From CAZPZZ01 sp964591245 (GTDB taxonomy: Bacteria > Acidobacteriota > Vicinamibacteria > Vicinamibacterales > UBA8438), in assembly GCA_964591245.1 (NCBI GenBank), contig CAZPZZ010000052.1, positions 1 to 25,122 of the forward strand: a stretch of 25,122 bases of DNA, in the 5' to 3' direction. Position 1 is the first letter of the stretch. Every line of letters starts with the position of its first letter. Made by a program: the position numbers and the translations under genes. The notes beneath the pieces were generated by a model. The model ran no database searches. It was not told where the DNA came from and saw only the letters and a list, made by a program, of their open reading frames with translations. Shown here piece after piece: positions 16,037 to 23,219 of the stretch.

Positions 16037-16435
16037 ATGACCATTGGCCGCCTGATCCTAGCCGTCCTACTCCTCGTCGCCTCCCCTGGACGTACGCTGG
16101 GGACGCAACCGTCGTCGCCTGAATTCGGTTCCGGCACGGCACTCCTCTCGTCATGCAGACTCTATTTCGAAATGCTGGGCCGGACGGGCGCGGGTCGCGA
16201 GGACACCTTGACACAGGACCCATTCGGTATCGGCTACTGTGCTGGACTGGTACGGGGCGTGGTTAACCTCGCCGAATCACTGATGCCGACCCGACTCTGC
16301 GTGCCGCCTGGCACACGCATCGCCCATGCGGTGCGCGCGGTAGTGCAGCATCTCGAGGCGAGCCCCTGGACCCTGGATCAACCGGACACAGAACTCGTCC
16401 TGAGAGCCGTGGAGGATACGTACCCGTGTCCATAA
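16037..16435 (+). CDS. Small exported Rap1a/Tai-immunity-like protein
   Basis: A 132-residue protein with a signal peptide (RLILAVLLLVASPGRTLG) and four cysteines (Cys40, Cys68, Cys88, Cys131). The pattern 'SGTALLSSCRLYFEM...GYCAGLVRGVV...LCVPPGTRIAHAVRAVVQHLEASP...LVLRAVEDTYPC' matches the Rap1a/Tai family, named for Serratia immunity proteins against T6SS amidase effectors. The family also has many copies not linked to T6SS, and no effector gene is seen here, so an immunity role is not supported by context. The ATG at 16037 lacks a strong Shine-Dalgarno sequence. Its 3' end overlaps the GTG start of the cytochrome gene by 10 nt, indicating coupling. Confidence 0.82.
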   Translation: MTIGRLILAVLLLVASPGRTLGTQPSSPEFGSGTALLSSCRLYFEMLGRTGAGREDTLTQDPFGIGYCAGLVRGVVNLAESLMPTRLCVPPGTRIAHAVRAVVQHLEASPWTLDQPDTELVLRAVEDTYPCP

Positions 16436-17061
16436 CCTTTACGCTGCCTGGTTCGGCCGCTTCTCGCCGTGCAGCCATCACGTGGAGCTCGTGCAGTGCA
16501 CTCGTCCTTCTCGCCACGCTGACCCTCAATTGCGGCACAGCGGCCCCCGAGACACCAACCTCTCCCGCCTTCGATTTCCAACCAACGACCTCGGTAGAAG
16601 GCCTGATGCTGACCCTCATCGATCCCGCGGCCGATGCGATCTGGGATGCAGTCGTCATTACGTCAACGCCTGAGGGGCTGGACGAACAGAAACCAGAAAC
16701 CGATGAAGATTGGCTTGCTCTAGAGCGACACGCCACGTTGTTGATGGAGGCTGGAAACCTGCTACAGATCGACGGACGGCGCATGGCCGACCCTGGATCC
16801 ATCTCTGAACTTCCGGGCATCGATCTCGAGCCGGAGGAGATCGCCGTACGGGTCATGGCCAACCGCAGCACCTGGGTACGTACCGCGCGAGAACTCCACG
16901 ACGCTGGAAACGCTGTACTACAGGCCGCGAAGGAAAAAGATCTGGAAGCGTTGCTGGAATCCGGCACCCGTCTGGACGTCGCGTGCGAGAGCTGCCACGC
17001 ACGGTTCTGGTATCCGCCGGATGCGACCGTCACGGGAACGGGGGATTCCCCGTCCCCGTGA
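16426..17061 (+). CDS. Exported c'-type monoheme cytochrome
   Basis: A 211-residue protein with a positively charged N-terminus and hydrophobic segment ('CSALVLLATLTLNC'); the Cys after LTLN could be lipidated, but the lipobox is imperfect. The C-terminal half is helical ('AVRVMANRSTWVRTARELHDAGNAVLQAA') and ends with CxxCH: Cys187, Cys190, His191, in 'ACESCHARFWYPP'. A single heme site near the C-terminus of a four-helix domain is the cytochrome c'/c556 (class II) arrangement, involved in electron transfer or gas binding. The start is GTG 16426, inside the upstream gene. The last codons and stop fall within the hairpin at 17027-17064. It could donate to or accept from periplasmic oxidoreductases, but no partner is defined. 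Confidence 0.86.
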   Translation: MSITFTLPGSAASRRAAITWSSCSALVLLATLTLNCGTAAPETPTSPAFDFQPTTSVEGLMLTLIDPAADAIWDAVVITSTPEGLDEQKPETDEDWLALERHATLLMEAGNLLQIDGRRMADPGSISELPGIDLEPEEIAVRVMANRSTWVRTARELHDAGNAVLQAAKEKDLEALLESGTRLDVACESCHARFWYPPDATVTGTGDSPSP

Positions 17062-17064
17062 CGG
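17027..17064. terminator. Strong hairpin terminator overlapping the cytochrome stop codon
   Basis: Outer arms CCGTCACGGG (17027-17036) and CCCGTGACGG (17055-17064) pair perfectly. After one A/C mismatch, inner arms ACGGGG (17038-17043) and CCCCGT (17048-17053) pair around the loop GATT. A T-rich TCTCTT follows on the plus strand. It sits between convergent genes ending at 17061 and 17081 and should end transcription from the plus strand, possibly from both. Confidence 0.8.
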
Positions 17065-17080
17065 TCTCTTGTCAACGTGG

Positions 17081-17464
17081 TTAGGGCTGAATAGGCTCCC
17101 CGTCCGGCCTGGTGAGTTCCGCGCAGCACATTCCGAACGTTCCCGGTGCCCGCGATGGCTGGCCAACAACCCTAATCTGATCACCAGCCTGAATCGTGTC
17201 CGGCGTCCATCCCCGCCGGCTCATCATGACCGAAGCGCCCATCTCGATTTCCCACTGGACAACCTCTCCACCCTCACCCTCTGCATCGACGTAGAGAAAC
17301 GAGTGCGGATTGCGAAACACAAATCTGGTGACGGTCCCAACCGCCTCGACGCTCTGCTCAGAGTCGTAGAACGGCGCGCTGGCATGATGTGCGATCGCCG
17401 GGACCGATGTCACCCACACTACCCCCACCACCAACGCCGCCGCCAACCACAATAGAACTTTCAC
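17081..17464 (-). CDS. Exported DUF6152-family protein
   Basis: A 127-residue protein with a signal peptide cleaved near 'AIAHH'. The mature domain follows the DUF6152 pattern: 'HHASAPFYDSEQSVEAVGTVTRFVFRNPHSFLYVD', 'VVQWEIEMGASVMMSRRGWTPDTIQAGDQIRVVG'. It resembles a small OB-fold-like periplasmic domain; function is unknown. The two His after the signal cleavage site could bind metal at the mature N-terminus. GTG start at 17464 with GGGAGGA 5-6 nt upstream. It lies 46 nt after the 'VETTNF' protein gene on the same strand, an association I have seen repeatedly between these two families. Confidence 0.85.
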   Translation of the reverse strand: MKVLLWLAAALVVGVVWVTSVPAIAHHASAPFYDSEQSVEAVGTVTRFVFRNPHSFLYVDAEGEGGEVVQWEIEMGASVMMSRRGWTPDTIQAGDQIRVVGQPSRAPGTFGMCCAELTRPDGEPIQP

Positions 17465-17510
17465 CGCATCCTCCCTTGCTCTCGCCAGCCATTCACACTG
17501 GCCAATTTGG

Positions 17511-18287
17511 CTATTGATATTTCGGAATCAGGAACTTGCGAGGATGCCCGGCCTCTTCCGGGTCACACCCGTAGAGCTGCAACTTGTACCCTTCCGGCCC
17601 CGGCAACCATCGCGTTGTGTAAGCAGTCGGCTCTCGGAGAAACATCGGATCCTCAAGGGTCAACGTCATCCTCAGCTCATCGCCCTCACGCCAATAGCGT
17701 TCCGTGACGCGCTTCTGCTGTGAGGAGGGAATACCGTTGTAGTCGTCGAACCCGGTGATATCGAACGCGAAATTCGTGGTTTCGACGAGCAACGCTCCCT
17801 CTTCGTAACGACCGACCGAAAACCCCTGCACCGTAAATTCCGTCACAGGAGCCTCCCGCCCATCCAGCCAGACGGTCCGGATCACATCGTCTTTCTCGTA
17901 ACGGAAGAGCACACGGTCCGGCCATTGCGTCACTTCCATCATGTAGGGGTCGTACTGCAGGGCTGGTGAGGCCGAGGGCACGCAGTCGTACTTCGGTGCG
18001 ATCGCCTCGTCAAAAGCCGCCTGATACGCCAGACCACGCTCGTTCAGCACTGGAAAGTTCTCACCTCTCACCCACGGCATGTTGGTGCCGTTGACGGGGC
18101 GCACTCCTCCCCCACCGTTCCATACTCCCACCAGATCGGGAACCTCGGCCGGCTCTGCTCCCCCCTGAGCCACCGCCGGTGTCGCCGCGACCCCCATCAG
18201 CCGGGTCACCGTCACCGCCAGTCCCGCCCCTATGGCCAGGCGCTCGCCCCCCTCTGCCGCGCGTCGGATGCGCGTCGTCACATTCAT
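17511..18287 (-). CDS. Exported protein of the 'VVETTNF' family, function unknown
   Basis: A 258-residue protein with a long N-terminal signal region (RIRR..., hydrophobic to about Ala41) and mature sequence starting near 'AEPAEVPDLVGVWNG'. Recognisable blocks are 'PYMMEVTQWPDRVLFRYEKDDVIRTVWLDG', 'ALLVETTNF', 'VTERYWREGDELRMTLTLEDP' and 'LYGCDP'. The second half is homologous by eye to the C-terminal half of the exported protein at 23220-24218. No catalytic motif is evident; a lipocalin-like beta-barrel fold is plausible but unproven. ATG 18287 is preferred because GAGGAGGGA precedes it; the frame extends to 18350 without a signal-like start. It is third gene of the ATP-grasp/PepSY operon, 69 nt after the PepSY gene. 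Confidence 0.82.
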   Translation of the reverse strand: MNVTTRIRRAAEGGERLAIGAGLAVTVTRLMGVAATPAVAQGGAEPAEVPDLVGVWNGGGGVRPVNGTNMPWVRGENFPVLNERGLAYQAAFDEAIAPKYDCVPSASPALQYDPYMMEVTQWPDRVLFRYEKDDVIRTVWLDGREAPVTEFTVQGFSVGRYEEGALLVETTNFAFDITGFDDYNGIPSSQQKRVTERYWREGDELRMTLTLEDPMFLREPTAYTTRWLPGPEGYKLQLYGCDPEEAGHPRKFLIPKYQ

Positions 18288-18356
18288 CGTTCCCTCCTCG
18301 GGTTCTCTCCCCGCGGCACACGCACCGCGTTCGTCCTTACCTTGACTCACCGAATT

Positions 18357-19265
18357 TTACACCGTTCCCTGATTCTGTCTGGGCCGGACCACCCGATTCC
18401 ACCACATCACCGCGCCGGTCACGAACATCACAGGCGGCACCAATCCCATCAGGGTCCAGACCAACTTGGTCGACCAGCCCCAGAACCGACCAAAATGCAC
18501 GTATGAGAACCAATACAGTACGGCATCGCCGACACGCGGGTCGAACGTCTCCTCGTTGAGCGGGTCAACATAGTCGACTACTGCCGTAAACGGCTCAGGA
18601 AACGTCAGGTAGATGCCAGTACCCCCCCACATAAAGATGAACAGGAGCGTCCAGATTCCCAGTACGCTATGCAGGCTCCAGTTGAAGCGACGCCAACTGG
18701 AACGCCAGTCCAACCACAGACTTTTTCGCCAACTGTCGATACCAGGCCACCAGATGACAGCCCCGGTCACACTGAGGAGCACCAGCAAGATGGCCCCTAC
18801 GCCATTCACGCGCCGACCGGTATCGCCCGCGAGCAGATTGTCGTGCAGGTCGAGAAGCCACGTCGTCAGGCGCCACCCCGCCGGTAGGGCGTTGCCCAGG
18901 TACTCACCGGTGTAGGGATCAACGAAGTACTGCTGGCGGTCTCCCTCGTCCGCAACCAGCATCGTGACCGCGAGAGTCGGATCGTCAGGATTTGTCCAGA
19001 CCTGGACAGTGCTCTCCGGAAACTCGCGGAGCGTCGCCTGCACCAGGTCTTCCTCTCCGAGACGAGCACCGGAGACAACGACCGACCGGGGCTGCGGATC
19101 AAAGTGCTGACGAAGTTCGCTGCGATAAATGAGTACTGTTCCCGTGAGGCTGATAACAACAACGTAGAGCCCTATCGCCAATCCGGTCCACAGGTGTACC
19201 TGGAACAGCGCCTTCCTCAACCAACGCGCTTGTGGCTGTCTGAGCCAGCTTCCGGATTCTGCCAT
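18357..19265 (-). CDS. PepSY-associated membrane protein (PiuB/iron-regulated type)
   Basis: A 302-residue protein with four predicted membrane helices at about 17-47, 153-175, 198-222 and 264-288. The periplasmic loop 60-125 contains a PepSY-like region ('LREFPESTVQVWTNPDDPTLAVTMLV', 'YFVDPYTGEYLGNA'). Conserved histidines near helix ends (His24 in 'QVHLWTGL', His141 in 'LDLHDNLL', His199 in 'WSLHSVLG', His257 in 'YVHFGRFWG') fit heme or iron coordination. Members are linked to siderophore/iron reduction across the inner membrane. The start ATG directly abuts the stop of the ATP-grasp gene (TGA then ATG, no gap), and its GGAGGAG lies within the last codons of that gene, so translation is coupled. 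Confidence 0.9.
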   Translation of the reverse strand: MAESGSWLRQPQARWLRKALFQVHLWTGLAIGLYVVVISLTGTVLIYRSELRQHFDPQPRSVVVSGARLGEEDLVQATLREFPESTVQVWTNPDDPTLAVTMLVADEGDRQQYFVDPYTGEYLGNALPAGWRLTTWLLDLHDNLLAGDTGRRVNGVGAILLVLLSVTGAVIWWPGIDSWRKSLWLDWRSSWRRFNWSLHSVLGIWTLLFIFMWGGTGIYLTFPEPFTAVVDYVDPLNEETFDPRVGDAVLYWFSYVHFGRFWGWSTKLVWTLMGLVPPVMFVTGAVMWWNRVVRPRQNQGTV

Positions 19266-20216
19266 TCATGCTCCTCCGAGGCCGCTATCACCGAGCGCCC
19301 GGAGTTCTCGCCCCAGGCAATCCGCAATCGCCCCCATGCCGAACTGACCCGCTGTGGCCTCGGCTTCACTGTTGTAATTCGTGTTCGTGTTGATGTCGTA
19401 GGTATAGGCCACCCCGGCAGCATCTTCGATGAATTCCACTCCAGCGATATGAATGTCATGGTCCGCCAGTACCTGCGCGTATTGCGCCACCAGCGGATGC
19501 TCGAATCTGTCGAGAATCTGAAACAGAGAACCGGCCTCCTCACCGGCGGGACAAAACGCATCCTCCACCCGACACGCATCCGCCGGACATAACTCAAATC
19601 CCTGGCTCGTATCCACACGTACCGCGTACAACAACTCTCCCCCGACAAATTCGACCCGCGTGATGAACGTCTCCGGTGAGTTGATGTACTTCTGGACGAG
19701 CGTGATCCCATCCACCGATGGTTCGAACTCCGGCCCTTCCACATACCCCCGCAGCGCGTCGACGTCGTGGAACAATCGAACGCCCAAACCCTTGCCAGCC
19801 CTGTTGTGCTTGGTAATCAGCGGGTACGGCATGTGGGTCGCCGCCTGCATAATCTGGTCACGCCCCACGGCTGCGACCGTACGAGGTATTCGGATGTCAC
19901 GCGCCCCCAAAGCCGCATACTGGGCAACCTTGCTCACCTCGAGTTGCAGTGCTCTACTGCCATTGAGCACCCGCCGACCGTGTTGCTCCAGCCAAGTCAG
20001 CACCGCAGCCGTATACTCCGGAGCGTAGCGATGCCCTCTCGTGTGGGACGATGCACTCATCCGGTTGTAGAACACTCCGGCTGGGGGTGCTAGGCTCAGA
20101 TCGACCACCCCCCTATCGAGAAACCACTCCTCAAAAGGCAGATCGCGCCGATGTAGCGCGACCCGAAGCGGCTCGACCCATTCGTTGTTCTCGTGAAGAA
20201 CGTAGATACCGGACAT
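19266..20216 (-). CDS. RimK-like ATP-grasp ligase
   Basis: A 316-residue cytosolic protein with an ATP-grasp core. 'RVLNGSRALQLEVSKVAQYAAL' (82-102) is the RimK-type pre-ATP-grasp helix, 'PLITKHNRAGKGLGVRLF' (132-149) holds the nucleotide-binding lysines and glycine loop, and 'AGVEFIEDA...YTYDINTNTNYN' (259-282) supplies the Mg-binding acidic/Asn cluster. The family joins a carboxylate to an amine through an acyl-phosphate (glutamate ligases, peptide-like bonds). Substrate unknown. It is the first gene of a four-gene minus-strand operon with a PepSY membrane protein, a 'VETTNF' protein and DUF6152. A TATACT -10 hexamer sits 20 nt upstream (20241-20236); no good Shine-Dalgarno is seen before ATG 20216. 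Confidence 0.88.
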   Translation of the reverse strand: MSGIYVLHENNEWVEPLRVALHRRDLPFEEWFLDRGVVDLSLAPPAGVFYNRMSASSHTRGHRYAPEYTAAVLTWLEQHGRRVLNGSRALQLEVSKVAQYAALGARDIRIPRTVAAVGRDQIMQAATHMPYPLITKHNRAGKGLGVRLFHDVDALRGYVEGPEFEPSVDGITLVQKYINSPETFITRVEFVGGELLYAVRVDTSQGFELCPADACRVEDAFCPAGEEAGSLFQILDRFEHPLVAQYAQVLADHDIHIAGVEFIEDAAGVAYTYDINTNTNYNSEAEATAGQFGMGAIADCLGRELRALGDSGLGGA

Positions 20217-20282
20217 GAAGATGCTTGACGTCGTCAGTATACGGCGTGCAGGCGGTCACTGCCTACTCCCCCAGCATGCAGC

Positions 20283-20311
20283 TTGACAGTTTGGCGCCCC
20301 GGGAGTAAAAG
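20283..20311 (+). promoter_or_regulatory. Strong sigma-70-type promoter of the FAH-family gene
   Basis: Perfect TTGACA (20283-20288), a 17-nt spacer, then TAAAAG (20306-20311, 4/6). This is the best consensus promoter found in the window and gives a leader of about 40 nt to the ATG at 20358. It also argues against any start upstream of about 20318. Confidence 0.65.
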
Positions 20312-20357
20312 TTGGTTCTCTCTGAAAGATACTGTTCACCACATGATGAGGAGTTCA

Positions 20358-21506
20358 ATGCGACGAATTTTGATCTTCAGTCTGCTCGTGACGCTCGCCG
20401 GCGCCGGGTCGACGCTAGCCCAGACGGACGTCACTCCGGCAGAGCCGTTCAAGGTTGGTACTTTCGACATCCACGGTGTACCACATGTAGGGCTTGTCCT
20501 CCGGGACTCGCTGGTCATCGACATCGAGGTCGCAAACATGGCCCTCGAAGCGAATCCAGAGTACCCGCATCTGTCGATGCCAGCGGACATGCTGGAACTC
20601 ATCGGGCAATATGAATACGGTCTTAAATACCGACTGTATGAAATCGTCAATGATGTCGTCGGGAATAATCGACTCTCCGGAAGCGGCCGAGCCGATTACA
20701 TCTACGACGTGTCTGATCTTCGCATCCGCGCTCCCATCCTGTATCCAGGCAAGGTCATGAACGCGGCAGTCAATTTCTACACGCACGCATGTGAAGGCTG
20801 CTCCGAGGAAGAGCTCCAGGCTCGGACGAGGGAGCGGCAGGAAAACCGCGGGGTGCCCTACCTATTCCTCAAGCCCAGCCGCGGAGCGGTTATCGGAAGC
20901 GGCGATGACGTCGTGATGCCCTTTGGCCGCGACCGCATCGAATGGGAAGTCGAAATGGCTATCGTATTCGGCCGCACGGGCAAGTACATCTCCGCCGCCC
21001 GGGCATACGACCACGTGTTCGGCTACATGGTCGCCATGGACATATCCGATCGCGGCGGGCGTCCCCCCGGTGGTAACGCGACACGCTCAGATTGGTTCGT
21101 CGGCAAGGGCCATGACACGTTCGCTCCCCATGGTCCCTGGATCGTTCCAAAGGAGTTCTACGGCGATCCGATGGAGCGCCTGCACCAGAGTCTGGTCATC
21201 GACGGAGTCACTGTCCAGGAGGCCAGAGCTGGCGACATGATCCACAACATCCCGGAGTTGATCGAGTACGCGTCGTCACTCATCACCGTATTCCCTGGTG
21301 ACGTGCTGCAAAGCGGAACGTCTGGCGGAACCGGTGCCGGCCGCGTCGAGCGCGCGACAGGCTCTGGGTATCTGGAGGCTGGCGAAACGATCAGCGCCAG
21401 CATCGAGGGAATTGGCACGCTGACCCACAGGGTCGTGGCCGAGGAGAGCGTTCCGGAAGACCTGTCCGGCGCGCAGCTACCTCCGTCCGCGTCGTACAGC
21501 CGCTGA
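20358..21506 (+). CDS. Exported fumarylacetoacetate-hydrolase-family protein
   Basis: A 382-residue protein. The start is set by GAGGAG (20348-20353) before ATG 20358, giving a signal peptide 'RRILIFSLLVTLAGAGSTLA'; longer frames to 20283 would lie on the promoter. The FAH domain has metal ligands Glu195 and Glu197 (IEWEVEMAIVFGR) and Asp228 (GYMVAMDISDR), the hallmark 'GKGHDTFAPHGPWIV' (249-263) and 'VFPGDVLQSGTSGGTG'. Family reactions are hydrolysis, decarboxylation or hydration of oxo-acids with a divalent metal. A CxxC (Cys145, Cys148, 'HACEGC') follows the first catalytic segment. Export is unusual for a family that is mostly cytosolic. Single-gene transcript ending at the hairpin 21546-21577. 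Confidence 0.92.
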   Translation: MRRILIFSLLVTLAGAGSTLAQTDVTPAEPFKVGTFDIHGVPHVGLVLRDSLVIDIEVANMALEANPEYPHLSMPADMLELIGQYEYGLKYRLYEIVNDVVGNNRLSGSGRADYIYDVSDLRIRAPILYPGKVMNAAVNFYTHACEGCSEEELQARTRERQENRGVPYLFLKPSRGAVIGSGDDVVMPFGRDRIEWEVEMAIVFGRTGKYISAARAYDHVFGYMVAMDISDRGGRPPGGNATRSDWFVGKGHDTFAPHGPWIVPKEFYGDPMERLHQSLVIDGVTVQEARAGDMIHNIPELIEYASSLITVFPGDVLQSGTSGGTGAGRVERATGSGYLEAGETISASIEGIGTLTHRVVAEESVPEDLSGAQLPPSASYSR

Positions 21507-21545
21507 CGGCGAGCCACTTCTCGCAGTTATCGGAACCGCGACAGT

Positions 21546-21577
21546 AACGCGTCGGCCTGTAAACAGGCCGACGCGTT
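21546..21577 (+). terminator. Perfect 14-bp hairpin downstream of the FAH-family gene
   Basis: AACGCGTCGGCCTG (21546-21559) and CAGGCCGACGCGTT (21564-21577) are exact inverted repeats with the loop TAAA, 40 nt after the stop. There is no strong U-tract on either strand, so it may be a weak or factor-assisted terminator or an mRNA 3'-end stabiliser. Confidence 0.65.
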
Positions 21578-21793
21578 GCACCTACCTCGCCACAGCCCAA
21601 TCAACCGCCTGCTCCAACGGTCTGCAGTCGCCTGGAGACAAGCCTCCTCGCTCCGAGGAATCCATCCAGGTCCCTGGACGCCGCCCTTCCGGCCGCTGAA
21701 TGGCGACGTTGACGGCACACCGGGCACGCGGCCAGAATCCGCAGCGCTCAACTCGAACGCCGCGGTCATAGGCAGGCCCTGCGGATACGGTGA
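21578..21793. other. Intergenic stretch without a recognised gene
   Basis: The 216 nt between the hairpin and the end of the peptidase gene carry short open frames on both strands (for example 21576-21797 plus), none with a Shine-Dalgarno sequence or recognisable protein. It may be decayed coding sequence or the 3' UTR of the peptidase gene. I see no transposase signature or inverted-repeat boundaries. Confidence 0.5.
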
Positions 21794-23089
21794 TTAGTTG
21801 TCCGCTAAACCGGTCGATGCCACCAGGATCAGCAATGCGCGCTGCACACCAATGTGAGCATTCTCTGGAACCCACCATTCGTCGAGCGAGTGGGCACCGC
21901 CGCCAATCCCTCCCCGCCCCAACGTGATAGCCGGAACGCCGTATGCTATCGGCAAATTCGCATCGGTCGACGCCGCTCCCAACTGCGGCTCGAATCCGAG
22001 GAACCGGGTAACCGCCAGAGCGCGCCCCACCAAAGGCGTATCGGGGGCAACCGTGCCAGATGGGCGGTCACCGATCACGTCAAACGTGGCCTCCAGCGGC
22101 TGTCCACGATCACGCGCTCGATTCCGCTCGCCAACCGCCCGCAAGACCGCGCTCCGAAGAGCGCTCTCGAGCTGATCGACCTTGAACGGATCGATAGACC
22201 GCATGTCGACCTCCGCCCAACTCTCGAACGGCACGGCATTGACGGATGTTCCGCCACCAATTCGGCCAACGTTGTAGCTTGCAGCTGGCCCTGCGCTCAC
22301 CACGAGTTCGGCCGATACGTCGAAATAATGAATTGCACTGGCGAGTGCATGTACGGGATTTGCGAGCCCAAAATCACCCCACGAATGTCCGCCAGGACCG
22401 TGTACCGACACCAGATATCTTCGCGACCCCAGCGCTTGATTGACCACGCGACTGTCGCTCCCGCCGTCGATGGCGATGAACTGATCCAGGCGGGGTCCCC
22501 CCTCACGCAGCAAATAACGAACCCCGCGGAGGTCGCCCCTCCCTTCTTCGCCGACACTCCCCACGAATAAGACGTCACCAACTGTACGCACATCTGCATG
22601 CGCCAGGGCCCGCGCCACGTTCAACAACACGACGAGCCCGCGAGAGTCATCGCCTATTCCGGGTGCATAGAGCCGCCTCCCTCGTCGCCGCACCTGGACA
22701 TCCGTGCCTTCGGGAAACACCGTATCCAAGTGCGCCACGATGGCCACGGTCTGACCATTTCCGGTCCCTTGGCGGCGGGCGACCACATTACCCACGCCAT
22801 CGATCTCCACCTCATCAAGCCCTGCATCCCGCAGCAACGTGGCAAAGAGCGCAGCCCGCGCTGACTCCCCGAAAGGAGGCGCCGACACTTCGGTCAACTC
22901 GATCAGGGTCGCTTCTGCCTCAGCCTCCAACGCCCGCACGAATTCCAACGCGTGACCGATTTCCGGCCGTGCGACAAGCGCCCGCACCGCGGTGTCGTAG
23001 TCTCGCTCACCTTGGAGCGCCGCTACAACGGGGCAACAACACGCTGACACCACGACAAGAACGCCAAAGACAGTGGATAGCCTCTGCAT
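21794..23089 (-). CDS. M20-family metallopeptidase, predicted lipoprotein
   Basis: A 431-residue PepT/M20-like peptidase. The N-terminal 'VFGVLVVVSAC' ends in a lipobox VSAC with Cys17, so envelope attachment is expected. Di-zinc site motifs: His120 and Asp122 in 'VAHLDTVFPEG', Asp147 in 'GIGDDSRG', the Glu181-Glu182 pair in 'GSVGEEGRGDLRG', Asp208 in 'IAIDGG' and His400 in 'GGAHSLDEWW'. The lid domain between about 225 and 325 ('VHGPGGHSWGDFG', 'GRIGGGTSVNAVP') is present, so the enzyme looks intact. Di/tripeptide or acyl-amino-acid hydrolysis in the periplasm is likely. ATG at 23089; a GGGGAGG element is about 13 nt away, a long spacing. It is 130 nt downstream of the other minus-strand gene, so its co-transcription is uncertain. 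Confidence 0.92.
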   Translation of the reverse strand: MQRLSTVFGVLVVVSACCCPVVAALQGERDYDTAVRALVARPEIGHALEFVRALEAEAEATLIELTEVSAPPFGESARAALFATLLRDAGLDEVEIDGVGNVVARRQGTGNGQTVAIVAHLDTVFPEGTDVQVRRRGRRLYAPGIGDDSRGLVVLLNVARALAHADVRTVGDVLFVGSVGEEGRGDLRGVRYLLREGGPRLDQFIAIDGGSDSRVVNQALGSRRYLVSVHGPGGHSWGDFGLANPVHALASAIHYFDVSAELVVSAGPAASYNVGRIGGGTSVNAVPFESWAEVDMRSIDPFKVDQLESALRSAVLRAVGERNRARDRGQPLEATFDVIGDRPSGTVAPDTPLVGRALAVTRFLGFEPQLGAASTDANLPIAYGVPAITLGRGGIGGGAHSLDEWWVPENAHIGVQRALLILVASTGLADN

Positions 23090-23219
23090 CTCTGGAGCAA
23101 ACCTCCCCTATGCACACCACTCGAGTATCCCTGCGACAGCTGCTCCTTGACCAGACGACCCGTTGTTCGAGGTGCAAGTACGTCCTGAAGGTGATACTAC
23201 TCTCGCGACACACCCCTGC

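Noticed and set aside
16037..16435. T6SS immunity gene in an effector-immunity pair
   Set aside because: The neighbour is a cytochrome, not an effector, and no secretion genes are present.
16263..17129. Long minus-strand open frame (288 codons)
   Set aside because: It is antisense to the Rap1a-like and cytochrome genes, which have signal peptides, cysteine patterns and a CxxCH motif; the shadow is Ser/Arg-rich and unrecognisable.
21576..21797. Small plus-strand frame as a gene, or a transposase remnant
   Set aside because: No Shine-Dalgarno sequence, no recognisable protein on either strand and no terminal inverted repeats.
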